A stretch of 64,000 nucleotides of DNA from Palsa-295 sp963781105 (GTDB lineage: Bacteria; Acidobacteriota; Terriglobia; Acidiferrales; UBA7541): positions 124,001 through 188,000 of the forward strand of contig CAWAED010000002.1 in NCBI GenBank assembly GCA_963781105.1, written 5' to 3'. The translations under genes and the position numbers were made by a program. Each line of letters opens with the position of its first letter. The first letter of the stretch is position 1. Positions 16,982 through 27,100 of the stretch are shown one piece after another. The notes below the pieces were generated by a model. That model saw nothing but the letters and a program-made list of their open reading frames with translations. It did no database searches and had not been told where the DNA came from.

Positions 16982-18421
16982 ATGAAGGCATCGATGCTGT
17001 TCAAATTGGCGATCGTCACCGGCATTTTCATAATTCTTGCGCACTGGGCGCCGGCGCAGCTCAAGCAAAATCCTACGGCGGATCTCTTGGTGCAACTTAT
17101 TCGTGTGAATACCAGTAATCCTCCCGGGAATAATCGAGAGCTTGCGGAATTGTTGGCGAAGAAGTTTCGCGAGCTCGGCGTCGAAGTCGAGATCATTCCC
17201 ACGCCCGACGCACAGAAAGTCCATTTCATAGCGCGACTGAAGGGCGACGGGTCAAAGAGGCCTGTGCTGCTGGCGGCGCACGCGGACGTCGTGGGCGTGG
17301 AGCGTGAGAAGTGGACGGTCGATCCTTTCGCAGGCGATGTGAAGGATGGCTATATTTATGGCCGAGGCGCGATCGATTACAAGGGCGGCATAGCCGTCTT
17401 CGGCGAGGCGATCATGGAACTAGTAAAGAATCACGTGCCGCTGCACCGGGACGTGATTCTACTGTCCGAAGCGGATGAAGAAAGTGGCCCGTACGGCACG
17501 AGTTGGCTCGCCAAGTCGCATTGGAACCTGATGGACTGCGAATTCGCTTTGAATGAGGGCGGATGGATCATCAAAGGTGCGAACGGTGGAGTGCAGTACG
17601 TGAGCATCTCCACCGGGGACAAGGTGGCCATTCCTTTGATCGTTAAGGCGCAAGGAACATCAACGCATTCCTCGATGCCAAGACCGGACAGCGCTATATT
17701 CACTTTGTCCAAGGCGATGGCGAAGCTCGCGGACTACGAGACACCCGTGGAGCTGATTCCCAGCACAAGAGAGTTTTTCGAAACGCTCGCGAAGACCAGC
17801 GAACCCCCGCTATCTAAATATTTCGACGACCTGGTAAACAGCAAGGACCCGAAGGTCGTTCAGGAGGCGGATCGAGAAATCAGCAACAACGTATTGCTGC
17901 ACGCTATTATGCGAAATACTTTCGCCCCGGTGTTCCTCAAAGCTGGGTTTCGGGGAAACGTGATTCCCGGATCGGCGGAGGCGACGCTTAATCTGAGGGT
18001 CATTCCGGGGACCGACCTGCAAAAGTTTATTGCTGAGATTCGCGGCGCAATCGACGACCCGCGCGTGGATGTTTCGCTTCCTTCGGGAGACAACCCTGAC
18101 GCTGCACGGGTGGAGGAACTCGTGAAAGAAGCTGAGAGCTTGAAGTCGTCGAGCACGGAAACAGATCTGTACCGGGCGTTGGAAGCCAGCGCGCATTCGA
18201 CCTGGCCGGGGACGCCCGTGACCCCCTATCTCTTTCAAGCGGGTACGGACGCGATTGCATGGCGGAGCAGGGGCGTTCCTGTTTACGGGATTTATCCGTA
18301 TCCCATTACACCTGAAGATTTGACGCGCATGCATGGAAACGACGAACGAGTGCCGATCGAGTCGCTGGAACAGGGAACGGCGATGATTTACAAGACGCTT
18401 GTGCAGGTCGCATCGGAATAG
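16982..18421 (+). CDS. M20-family metallopeptidase, exported
   Basis: After a signal peptide (LFKLAIVTGIFIILAHWAPAQ) come the M20 zinc-site motifs: AAHADVVGVEREKW (His and Asp), YGRGAIDYKGG (bridging Asp) and LLSEADEESGP (Glu pair). A dimerisation domain covers about residues 190-330 and the last zinc ligand probably lies near the C-terminus (TRMHGNDERV). M20 enzymes hydrolyse dipeptides, acylated amino acids or similar amides. The start at 16982 is chosen because the signal peptide begins there; the frame is open further upstream. The gene is monocistronic. Confidence 0.85.
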   Translation: MKASMLFKLAIVTGIFIILAHWAPAQLKQNPTADLLVQLIRVNTSNPPGNNRELAELLAKKFRELGVEVEIIPTPDAQKVHFIARLKGDGSKRPVLLAAHADVVGVEREKWTVDPFAGDVKDGYIYGRGAIDYKGGIAVFGEAIMELVKNHVPLHRDVILLSEADEESGPYGTSWLAKSHWNLMDCEFALNEGGWIIKGANGGVQYVSISTGDKVAIPLIVKAQGTSTHSSMPRPDSAIFTLSKAMAKLADYETPVELIPSTREFFETLAKTSEPPLSKYFDDLVNSKDPKVVQEADREISNNVLLHAIMRNTFAPVFLKAGFRGNVIPGSAEATLNLRVIPGTDLQKFIAEIRGAIDDPRVDVSLPSGDNPDAARVEELVKEAESLKSSSTETDLYRALEASAHSTWPGTPVTPYLFQAGTDAIAWRSRGVPVYGIYPYPITPEDLTRMHGNDERVPIESLEQGTAMIYKTLVQVASE

Positions 18422-18593
18422 GAACCGCTCAAACGGCGCCCGGACCGAAGCCAGTTTGTAATTTCGAGAGTGTTTGCAATCTTGGTTGACGCACGCCGTC
18501 GCGGCGAAATCGACGCTGATCGGAAACTTTGAGCTGGGCCAAAATCGAGCTGCCTGCAGGACGGCAACGCACGATAAATCCCTGAAAATACCG

Positions 18594-18613
18594 ACACCAA
18601 AACGTTTCGGTGT
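18594..18613. promoter_or_regulatory. LacI-type operator before the PfkB/GH4 operon
   Basis: Palindrome ACACCAAAACGTTTCGGTGT around an AACGTT core, ending 38 nt before the first gene. It matches the AANCGNTT pattern of LacI-family sites and the site next to the lacI-type gene at 36060. Confidence 0.6.
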
Positions 18614-18651
18614 ATTGGCTTCGTTTCTTTCTCCGCGAGACCAACTCTGCT

Positions 18652-19614
18652 ATGATTCGGAATATGGTGACTACTGCCTCCGCTCGAAGCGACCGAGGCT
18701 TAGTCGTCTTTGGCGAATTTTTTTTCGACCTCGTGTTTTACGACCTGCCGACGGTTCCTCGAATGGGGAGAGAAGTTAAGACCGCGAGTTTCGAGCGGTT
18801 TCCAGGGGGTGGCTTGGCGACAACTGCGCTAGTAGCGGCAAGATTAGGAACCCTCACCAAAGCGATCACCAGAGTCGGGCGGGATGCGCTCGGAAGCCCG
18901 GAATGGCAGAAGCTGACCGAGAGCGGGATCTCTACCGCAGGCTGTGAATTCGATCCGCATTTACCAACGGCGATGACAGTGTGCGCCGCCTGCGAAGGCG
19001 ATCGCATGATGATTACTCACGACAGAATCAATACGAAATTGGAAAGACTCCTGGCGCGACCGAGTGTGCAGAAGCAATTGCGGAGCGGATGGCATCTGCA
19101 TTTGGCGTGCGCGCTGCGTCCGCCACAGGTTTGGATGCCAGCGATTCGCAAGCTGCGTCAGAAGGGCTTGACGATTTCGGGCGATTTGGGATGGAACCCT
19201 GAAGTGCTGCAGTCTCCGCGATTGCCCTCCCTGCTGAAGGAATTCGAATTTGTATTTCCAAATGAATCGGAAGCGAAGGCCATAACCGGGGAGAAAACAA
19301 TCGAGGCCGCTGCGCGAAAATTGGCTCGGTGGGTTCGAGTTCCCGTTGTGAAACTTGGCCCCGATGGTTCGCTAGCCGTTCGCGACGGGAAAATCGTGCG
19401 CATGAAGTCGATACGCGTCCGTGCGGTGGATGCGACGGGATCAGGCGACGCGTTCGATGGTGGTTTTCTTCACGGTTATCTTGCCGGGTGGCCGCTTGAG
19501 GATTGTCTGCGAGCCGGAAATATTTGCGGAGCGCTGGCCACGACGAGCGCCGGAGGATCGTCGGCAATTCCGAATCCGAAGTTCCTGAGGAAGTTAATGA
19601 CGAGGATTCGCTGA
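18652..19614 (+). CDS. PfkB-family carbohydrate kinase
   Basis: The ribokinase fold is shown by the early GEFFFDLVFYDLP and GGGLATTALVAARLG segments (substrate side) and by the anion-hole/catalytic signature VDATGSGDAFDGGFLHGY near residue 270, with the Asp base in GSGDAFD. PfkB kinases phosphorylate sugars such as ribose, fructose or 5-dehydro-2-deoxygluconate. The iol-like genes nearby would suit an IolC-type role, but the substrate cannot be read from sequence. The start is uncertain between ATG at 18652 and 18664. A GH4 gene follows 86 nt downstream, probably in the same operon under the operator at 18594. Confidence 0.85.
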   Translation: MIRNMVTTASARSDRGLVVFGEFFFDLVFYDLPTVPRMGREVKTASFERFPGGGLATTALVAARLGTLTKAITRVGRDALGSPEWQKLTESGISTAGCEFDPHLPTAMTVCAACEGDRMMITHDRINTKLERLLARPSVQKQLRSGWHLHLACALRPPQVWMPAIRKLRQKGLTISGDLGWNPEVLQSPRLPSLLKEFEFVFPNESEAKAITGEKTIEAAARKLARWVRVPVVKLGPDGSLAVRDGKIVRMKSIRVRAVDATGSGDAFDGGFLHGYLAGWPLEDCLRAGNICGALATTSAGGSSAIPNPKFLRKLMTRIR

Positions 19615-19700
19615 AATGAAATTGAGAAGCGGCGAAGACGAGTTGCAGCCCGTATCGGAAAGCTTCGGCGGGAAATCGCCAGAGAGGACGTAACACTGTC

Positions 19701-21047
19701 ATGAAAATCACTCTGGTGGGAGCCGCAGGGGTGCGCAGTCCGCTCCTGGTCCACGGTCTCGCAGGCCTTGGCAGCAATGTGCGAGTGGACGAGTTTGCGT
19801 TTTGGGACATCGATCCTGAGCGCGTGAAAATCGTGAAGAGGGTTGCGGAAGCGATGGGGAAGCGAAGTGGACTGGGCGCGCGGCTCACCGCTTACGGCAA
19901 TCCCGAGCGTGCGCTGGAAGGAGCGGACTACGTCATCACCAGCATTCGCGTGGGTGGAATCGATGCGCGAGTGAAAGACGAAACGATAGCGCTGGCACAT
20001 GGGCTCGTGGGCCAGGAAACTGTGGGCGCAGGCGGCTTCGCGTGCGCCATGCGCAATTTGGGTGCGATGCTGGAATATGCGCGGCTGATTGAACGCGTGG
20101 CTCCGCGCGCGACGGTCATCAATTTCACAAATCCGGTCGGAATTATTTCGCAAGGACTCCTGAATCACTCCGGAGTCAACGTCATCGGCGTTTGCGACAC
20201 CCCTTTGGAGACTTTTGAGGCGATCGCCCATGCGCTTGACAGAACGCCGTTTGGACTCCGATTCGACTACCTCGGGCTGAACCACTTAGGTTGGGTGCGG
20301 GCGATTCGCGATGAGACGGAGGCAGAACTTCTTCCGAAAATCTTGTCTTCACCTGAAATCATTCAGAAATGCTATCGCCACGGGCTTTTCCCGTCGAAGT
20401 TCATTCAAGAACTGGGGCTACTGCCGACGGAGTATCTCTACTTTTATTATTTTCCGGAGACGGCGTACAAGAACACGAAACAGAGCGGCCAATCGCGCGG
20501 GCAGGCCATCGCAGCGATGAACGTGCGGCTGTTTCAAACTTTGGCGCAGGCTCCTGAGTCGAAGCTGATCGAAATCTACGAAGATTACCTGCGCGAACGG
20601 AACGCTTCTTACTTCAGCATCGAGGCAACGGCTGGCAAGAGCCGGAAAGAGAATCAGGAACTTTACTCGGAGTTTTCGGGTTACGAGCGGATAGCGTTGC
20701 TCGTTCTGCAGGCGTTGCATGCAGAAACGCCTTCCTTGATACCTCTTACTGTTCGCAACGGCGGAGCACTGAAAGATCTCGGGGCCGATGACGCGGTCGA
20801 ACTGCCATGCGAAGTTTCTGCTCGAGGCGTTCGTGTGCCTCCCGTAGGCCTCGCGCCAGACGCTGTGCGTTCCTTGCTGCTGCAGGTAAAAGAGTACGAA
20901 CGGCTGACGGTGCGCGCTTCCGTAGAGCACTCACGCAAGTTCGCGCTTGCGGCGCTCGAGAAAAATCCTCTGGTTGGCGACCAGGACGTGGCTCAGGCAG
21001 TGTTGACCGAATACGTTCAGGCGTTCGGACAACAGATGAATCAGTAA
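19701..21047 (+). CDS. Glycoside hydrolase family 4 (NAD- and metal-dependent)
   Basis: The N-terminal Rossmann strand (KITLVGAAGVRSPLLVHGLA) binds NAD. It is followed by GH4 motifs: YVITSIRVGGIDARVKDE, GLVGQETVGAGGFACAMRN, INFTNPVG, VIGVCDTPLE (catalytic metal-binding Cys) and LNHLGWVRAI (His). At 448 residues it has the usual length. GH4 enzymes cleave alpha- or beta-glycosides, often 6-phosphorylated, by a redox mechanism that needs NAD and Mn. The upstream kinase could supply a phosphorylated substrate or process the product. The enzyme has no signal peptide and is cytoplasmic. Confidence 0.88.
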   Translation: MKITLVGAAGVRSPLLVHGLAGLGSNVRVDEFAFWDIDPERVKIVKRVAEAMGKRSGLGARLTAYGNPERALEGADYVITSIRVGGIDARVKDETIALAHGLVGQETVGAGGFACAMRNLGAMLEYARLIERVAPRATVINFTNPVGIISQGLLNHSGVNVIGVCDTPLETFEAIAHALDRTPFGLRFDYLGLNHLGWVRAIRDETEAELLPKILSSPEIIQKCYRHGLFPSKFIQELGLLPTEYLYFYYFPETAYKNTKQSGQSRGQAIAAMNVRLFQTLAQAPESKLIEIYEDYLRERNASYFSIEATAGKSRKENQELYSEFSGYERIALLVLQALHAETPSLIPLTVRNGGALKDLGADDAVELPCEVSARGVRVPPVGLAPDAVRSLLLQVKEYERLTVRASVEHSRKFALAALEKNPLVGDQDVAQAVLTEYVQAFGQQMNQ

Positions 21048-21109
21048 GCGGCGTCAGACGATTCGTTCAGGATGGCGGCTGTTTCCGATCTGCGGTGTCG
21101 TTAAGCAAG

Positions 21110-22042
21110 TTAACCCGCGGACGAAATTTTGGACGCTATATTTTTCAGATAGCTCAAGTTCGCGCGCATGCTCTCCATCGGCGGAACAAGAGCCCTGCCG
21201 TAGATCACGTCTTGTTCGACGATAGCCCACCCTGAATAGCTATTTTCGGCTAGAAATCGAAAGAACCCGTCGAAATCGATGCATCCGCTGCCGATCCGAG
21301 AGAACACTCCGGCGCCAATGGCTTGCGCAAAATCAAGCTTCTGCTGCCGGGCTTCGCCCAGAATGCCAGCGTCGATGTCTTTGATGTGGACGTAATGCAG
21401 CAGGGAACGATATTTTCGCGCCTCATCGACGGGATCTCCCCCGCCGTATACACAGTGCCCGGTATCAAGACACAAACCGACCTGCGTGGCGGCGAGCGCG
21501 TCGAATAGGTGTTCCACTTCCAGCGGAGTCTCGACAAAAGTGGCGACGTGGGGATGGAAAACAATGCGGAGGCCAAAATCCGCGGCAGCTCGCTCGACCT
21601 TCTGGATGACCTCGCCCACCTGCTTCCACTGAGCGAGAGTCAGAGACTTACTTCCATCTATCGGAACGCGCCCTGCGATCTCTCTTCGTTGAGTTGTTTG
21701 GCAATCGGCGAGCACGAGTAATCTGGCACCCAAGGCGGAGAGTAGCGCACCGACCCTGCGAACATGGTCGATTACCTTTTCTACACGCGAAGGTTCCGTG
21801 AGCGGAACGGGGACGAAAGAAGAAAGCATGGTCAATCCGGAGCGTTGCAACGTCTTACTCAAAACTCCGGGATCGGTCGGGAAATAACCGTACGGTCCCA
21901 ACTCCGTTCCTGTGAAACCCGCGGCGACGATTTCTTCGAGAATTTGTTCGTAGGGCTGCTCCCAGGCTGGCCCGGGATCATCTTGCACACCCCAACTGAC
22001 GGGGGCCGCTGCAAAGCGAATCTCTTCGGGAAGTTTCTCCAA
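21110..22042 (-). CDS. IolE-like sugar phosphate isomerase/epimerase (TIM barrel)
   Basis: The AP_endonuc_2 TIM barrel shows the features of inosose dehydratase: an initial AAAPVSWGVQDD, GTELGPYGYFPTDP, metal-ligand segments IVFHPHVATFVET, LCLDTGHCVYGGGDP and VHIKDID, and a C-terminal SGWAIVEQDV. At 310 residues it is of IolE length. IolE converts 2-keto-myo-inositol to a diketone. The TTG start lies one base past the end of the oxidoreductase gene, so translation is probably coupled. It is the last gene of the minus-strand operon of receptor, IolB, Gfo/Idh and this protein. Confidence 0.75.
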   Translation of the reverse strand: MEKLPEEIRFAAAPVSWGVQDDPGPAWEQPYEQILEEIVAAGFTGTELGPYGYFPTDPGVLSKTLQRSGLTMLSSFVPVPLTEPSRVEKVIDHVRRVGALLSALGARLLVLADCQTTQRREIAGRVPIDGSKSLTLAQWKQVGEVIQKVERAAADFGLRIVFHPHVATFVETPLEVEHLFDALAATQVGLCLDTGHCVYGGGDPVDEARKYRSLLHYVHIKDIDAGILGEARQQKLDFAQAIGAGVFSRIGSGCIDFDGFFRFLAENSYSGWAIVEQDVIYGRALVPPMESMRANLSYLKNIASKISSAG

Positions 22043-22043
22043 T

Positions 22044-23036
22044 TTACAGACTCTTCGCGACGGTGCCCAAGTGGACGCGCGCGCCGTCTCTCGCGCTACG
22101 ATAGCAAGCGTCGATCAATTCAACGACGTTGAATCCGTCATCAGCGGTGACGGGCGGGAGCGATTTACCTTCCAGGGCGTCGACGAAAAGACGATCTTCT
22201 TCGACGTAGCCCCACTTCTCATGCATGGTCGCCAAGGAGAAATCGTACGTGGTGGTGCGGGTCTCGAGTCCATTCGTGAAAGCGATCCTTTCCATTTCGA
22301 ACGTTTCGTAGGTTGCGTGCATGCCGTAGACCTCGAAGCGCTCGAAAGGAAAGTGCCAACTGGCGTGCGCGAATGTCTTCATCGTTGCCTGCAAGCCGGA
22401 CTGAAAACCGAGCAAGATGGAAAAATCGTCGAGTTCGCCATGCTCGTGAGCACGGGCTGCTACCTGCACCCAGTCAACTTTTCCGAAGAAAAAGGTCATC
22501 AAATCGAACATGTGCACGGGCGTTTCATACAGGAAGCCGCCAGTCAGGCTGGAGTTCCACACCCAGCTCGGGTTTACCAGTTCTCCGCGATTCATTTTGG
22601 CGTGGACGGAAAGCGGACGAAATTCGTTGCGATCGATTGCTCCTTTAAGAATTTTGTAGACCGGCGCAAACCGGCGATTGTGGCCCACTTGATAAACGAG
22701 TGCGGAGCGGACCGCCCGATTGCGCAGTCTTGTCGCGGACTCCAAGTTCAATGCGAAGGGCTTTTCGCAAAAAACGTGCTTGCCGGCATCCAGAACTTGC
22801 GTGGCAACGTCTTCGTGAGTCGTATTCGGAGTGCAGACGAAGACCGCGTCACACCCAGTGAAGAGTTCCTCGAGCGATCGAGCGGGCTGACAGCCAAACC
22901 TGGCAGCCATCGCTTGCGCGAGGGCCGCGTCTACGTCAAAGAAACTCCGGAGTCTCACGCGCGAATCCTTTGAGAGGATTGCGGCATGTATGCTTCCAGC
23001 GCCCCCCGCCCCAACGATTCCAATCTTATGTGGCAT
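22044..23036 (-). CDS. Gfo/Idh/MocA-family oxidoreductase (IolG-like)
   Basis: The NAD-binding motif IGIVGAGGAGSIHA opens the protein. Then come VCTPNTTHEDVATQVLDAGKHVFCEKPFA with the catalytic EKP motif, and a C-terminal substrate domain with GGFLYETPVHMFDLM. The family oxidises sugars and inositols; inositol 2-dehydrogenase (IolG) belongs to it. With IolB and IolE homologues on both sides, an inositol or ketose-acid substrate is likely but unproven. I start at MPHKIG (23036) because the Rossmann fold begins there; the open frame reaches 23096. Confidence 0.82.
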   Translation of the reverse strand: MPHKIGIVGAGGAGSIHAAILSKDSRVRLRSFFDVDAALAQAMAARFGCQPARSLEELFTGCDAVFVCTPNTTHEDVATQVLDAGKHVFCEKPFALNLESATRLRNRAVRSALVYQVGHNRRFAPVYKILKGAIDRNEFRPLSVHAKMNRGELVNPSWVWNSSLTGGFLYETPVHMFDLMTFFFGKVDWVQVAARAHEHGELDDFSILLGFQSGLQATMKTFAHASWHFPFERFEVYGMHATYETFEMERIAFTNGLETRTTTYDFSLATMHEKWGYVEEDRLFVDALEGKSLPPVTADDGFNVVELIDACYRSARDGARVHLGTVAKSL

Positions 23037-23163
23037 TACCGACCTCGTCTTTCCCGGCCCGCACTGCTCAGCCAAAAATCTCTCGTGCGACACCACCGCA
23101 ACACCGATAAGTCACGCTCATGGTGACTTCCACCTGCAGGACCGTCGCACAACACAGCTCGAA

Positions 23164-24174
23164 CTACGAACTTTGTTCGCGCCCAAAAGCGTGAACCAAA
23201 GGCACGCGAGGATCGCGCTCCAGGCTACTCTTGCGGAGGTGCACGTAGCGCGGATCGTCGCTCGCAGCCATGGAACGAGCGCTGCCGGCGAGCACATTGA
23301 GGTAATAAACGTCGTACCCGTGAGCCGCGACAACGGGATGGTAGCCATCCTTAATCAATACTAAATCGCCGTCGATGAGAGTCAGGGTGTTGTCACGGGT
23401 TCCCGCGGCGTCGTACAGCCGCTGCAACGCATATCCCTCAGGTTTGTTGATCCGGTAGTAGTACGTTTCGTCGAGGTCCACTTCAAACGGGGGGTTGTGA
23501 GCGTCATGCTTGTGCGGAGGATAGCTCGACCAATTCCCGCTGGGTGTATAGACCTCGCAGAGCAAGAGCTTATCAGCAGGAAACTCCGGGCGAATGACAT
23601 GGACGATTTGACGAGTGCTATTTCCGCCACCACGAATCTCCTCGCGGCAATCCGCGGGAGTTATGATGCGAGGATTAAGCGGAGCGGAAGAAGGGGTACG
23701 GCAATCCGCAAACTCGCAATTGGTGATCGCCGAAATCTCAAACAACGTCCGGCTGGGCAAATAGATCGCGTACGGATAGCCGCTGAAAACGTCCTGACGT
23801 CCCCCAACTTCGCGGGGACCTGCCCCCCAGTCGACAGTCGCTTTTCCTCCGAGAACGACGAGAACAGCTTCTTCGTCACGAGTGCTGCTCTGCCAATATT
23901 GTCCGGCGATGAGTCGCCGGACCGAGAAATTGATGGTCTCCCACTTTGCCCGCTCACGGGTGACAGACACAAGGACGCCGGATTTCTCCTGCGCGACGGG
24001 AGCCGAATGAATCAAAACCTCCTCTTCGTAATGAGCTTGGGCCACTTCTACCTCCACAGGGAAACGGCGAGATACATCTATCACGGGCGCGTCCCACCAG
24101 GATTCACCGGCGGGAATACGGGCATTGTGACCACTTCGACCAAAAGATGCGGGAGCGACGTGCGCCGCTCCCAC
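23164..24174 (-). CDS. iolB: 5-deoxy-glucuronate isomerase (IolB family)
   Basis: The double cupin has the IolB signature: CEVYTPSGNWSSYPPHKHD with metal-binding histidines, PPFEVDLDETYYYRIN with the Glu ligand, and DGDLVLIKDGYHPVVA near the C-terminus. IolB isomerises 5-deoxy-glucuronate to 2-deoxy-5-keto-gluconate in myo-inositol catabolism. The GTG start used here gives about 45 extra N-terminal residues compared with the family; a later start near residue 45 is possible. The gene follows the TonB receptor by 8 nt, so it is in the same transcript. Confidence 0.82.
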   Translation of the reverse strand: MGAAHVAPASFGRSGHNARIPAGESWWDAPVIDVSRRFPVEVEVAQAHYEEEVLIHSAPVAQEKSGVLVSVTRERAKWETINFSVRRLIAGQYWQSSTRDEEAVLVVLGGKATVDWGAGPREVGGRQDVFSGYPYAIYLPSRTLFEISAITNCEFADCRTPSSAPLNPRIITPADCREEIRGGGNSTRQIVHVIRPEFPADKLLLCEVYTPSGNWSSYPPHKHDAHNPPFEVDLDETYYYRINKPEGYALQRLYDAAGTRDNTLTLIDGDLVLIKDGYHPVVAAHGYDVYYLNVLAGSARSMAASDDPRYVHLRKSSLERDPRVPLVHAFGREQSS

Positions 24175-24182
24175 GCCGGACG

Positions 24183-27100
24183 TTAGAAGTACAGCTTCAG
24201 TGCGAATTGGATTTCGCGAGGATCGCCCGGTCCGCCCGAATCGGTACCTAAAATAGGAGCAAGAGTGTTGTTGACCTTGCCAAACGAACCCGGCGAGCCA
24301 ATATTCGCACTGGGGTTTGCGAAGTTGGGATGATTGAAAGCATTGAAAAATTCAGTTCTAAATTGCAGCGAATATCTGTCCGTAAACCTGAACTCTTTGA
24401 ACAGGCTCAGGTCCCACGTCTGAATTCCGGGACCGTAAAACTGATACGGAGCACAGGTCCCGAACTGTCCGGGACCAGGCTGCGAAAACGCTGCCGGGTT
24501 GATGATAAAACCCGTGGTCGTGTACAACTTAGGATTCCTCGTCGCCCCGGCGTACGGATCACCGATACAGTTCGCATACACGGGGTTATTGCTGTCCACC
24601 AAGCCATCATTATTGGCGGTAACGTTAAACGGAGTTCCGGTCTGCAGAGTTACGATTCCGTTGAATTGCCATCCACCCAGCCAACGGCCGGCAAAATTGT
24701 CACCGGACATAAAGCGTTTCCCCTGACCTAACGGCAATTCCCAAAGGAAATTTCCGACGAAACGGCTGCGGACGTCGAGAACCGAATTCCCCATTTCCGC
24801 GGAATAGTTATAGGAGTTTTGCGGTAACTGTTGGGCCGTCAAGTTGTCGCGGTAATTGGCGAGACCGTGGGCGAATGTATACCCCAGCGAGTAGGCGAGG
24901 CCGTTGGATATCCTCCGTCGCAAGGCAAACTCGACACTGTTGTAATTCGAATTCCCGTCGAACGTGGCATCTTCCAGGTACGCATGCGAGCCGGAACCCG
25001 CACAGGGAATGCCAGCGCCGACAAACGTGTCAACAGTTGTCACTGTGTTCAGGTTGGCGTAGGGATACTGCAAAACCGGGCATCCGGTGTCGAAACCTGT
25101 GACCTGAGGCTGGTTAGCATCGCGTACGCGCTCTTCCTTACGCCCCCAATTTCCAACGTAGGTGGCGGAAATCACCGTATCACCTATAAGTTGATATTCG
25201 AATCCGAAGCTCGTCTGTTCGACATACGGCGTCCGCTGATTCGGATCCTGCGAGCGTATATGGAGATCATACAAAGGTGGGGCAGTCGCATCGATAATCG
25301 AGGAAGGGAACCCATCCTTTAGCTGAAAGACGGCGCTGTTTGCGCCCGTAGATAGCTGTGTATCAACAAACTGTGGCGGATTCAGCTGAAGCAATGCTTC
25401 CGAGCCGATGCGATTTACATGCTGATAAAAAACTCCATATCCACCTCGCCACACCAGGCGAGGCAGCATCTGATAGGCAAAACCGAACCGGGGGGCAAAA
25501 TTGTTCAACGCGGGATGAATCAGCGCACGACCGTACCAACCGGACGCATTGCTCGCCGGGGTGATAAGTCCTCCGCCGTTCAACGGTGTGAAGTTCGTGG
25601 TCTCGTTATTCCTATCGATCAGCGGAGCGAAAAGTTCGTATCGGAGGCCGTACGTCAGTGTGAGTTTCGAAGTTGCCTTCCAGGTGTCCATGGCATAGAA
25701 GGAATGTCCAGGGGTGAAATAATGCACGATGTGGGGCGTCGTGAAAATTACCAAGTTCGCGTCCCCGAGCAGCAAATCGGGCAGCGCGTTCGAAAAACTG
25801 CCGGTGACAACTCCGGTTTCCAAGATAAGGCCCTGCGGAGCTTCGATATCGAGAAAGTTATCGCTCCTCCGGAGGTATTGGTAACCGAACTTAAAGCTGT
25901 GCGTGCCTTTCAGCCAGTTCAGGTTCTCCACCACGTTCCACCCTTGTGAAATCTGGTACTGAGGCCGCCAAGCTGCTGATCCTTCTGTTGTGAGGCCGCT
26001 GATGAAGAACGGAGGTATGCCGGCGGAACCCGGCCCGTCCGGGATTCCCGACAGACCAATCTCGGATTCAGCCTCGGAAGTGCCAACCGTCAAGCCATTC
26101 GGATCGCTATGGGCATTGTCCCGGCTGAAGCCGAAGCGCAGGTCATTGACCAAAGAATTTGAAAGCGTGTGCGTCCAGCCCAGCGCGAGCGACTGCTGGT
26201 GCCAGCGGTACTGTGTCGCAAAGTTGCCATTGCCGATCACAGGATTGCTCGTCCATAGGGGATCCTGCTTGTTCACGTGCCGGTAGCTATAGCTTCCAAA
26301 TATCTGGTCTTTTGGGCTGAGCGTGTAATCGATGCGCCCGTCCAAGGAATACGCGTCATCGGGAATCGACGACGCAAATACATAGTTCGGCGCTCCGGTC
26401 CAACTCCCCGGGGTTCCTTCTACAGCCACTGCGGATGGGATATTCGGAGTCGCCGTACCGGCAACCAGCCCCATGAGCTTTTGCGCAACCGGATCGAAGC
26501 AACCTGCCTGGATAATGTTTCCGACGTAGCAACCGGACTGGCCGGGGACCTGCGGATTGGCCAATACATACGGCAATTCGGTGAAATTTCCTTGCGTCAT
26601 TAGCGGCGTCGGTACGGTGCTTTGCACCGTAGTGCCTTGCCGGCTGGTGAACCGTTCGAGATCGCCAAAGAAAAACAGCTTGTCCTTCTTGATCGGGCCG
26701 CCGAACGTGCCGCCGAATTGATTTTGAGAAAAACCGCCGCGCGGCATACCGGTCAAATTGTTAATCCAGGTGTTGGCATCCAGAACCTTATTCCGGAAAA
26801 ACTCGTACAAATCTCCGTGGTACCCATTCGTGCCTGATTTGAGGGTCGCGTTCACCACCGCTCCCGCCGAATTCCCGAATTCAGCGGAGTACGTGCGCGT
26901 CTGAATCTTGAACTCCTGCAAGGCATCAGGTGGCGGCTGCACAACCTGCATCGACAATTCCTGCAGGTTTTCGGAGAAGGAGTTATTGTCGATGCCGTCC
27001 AGCAGAAAATTGTTTTGAAGCTCGCTGTTCCCGTTGGCGCTAAAGCGGTCGGGCGCCGGGTTAGCGGGAGCGTAAAACTTATCCACGCCGGGTTCCAAAA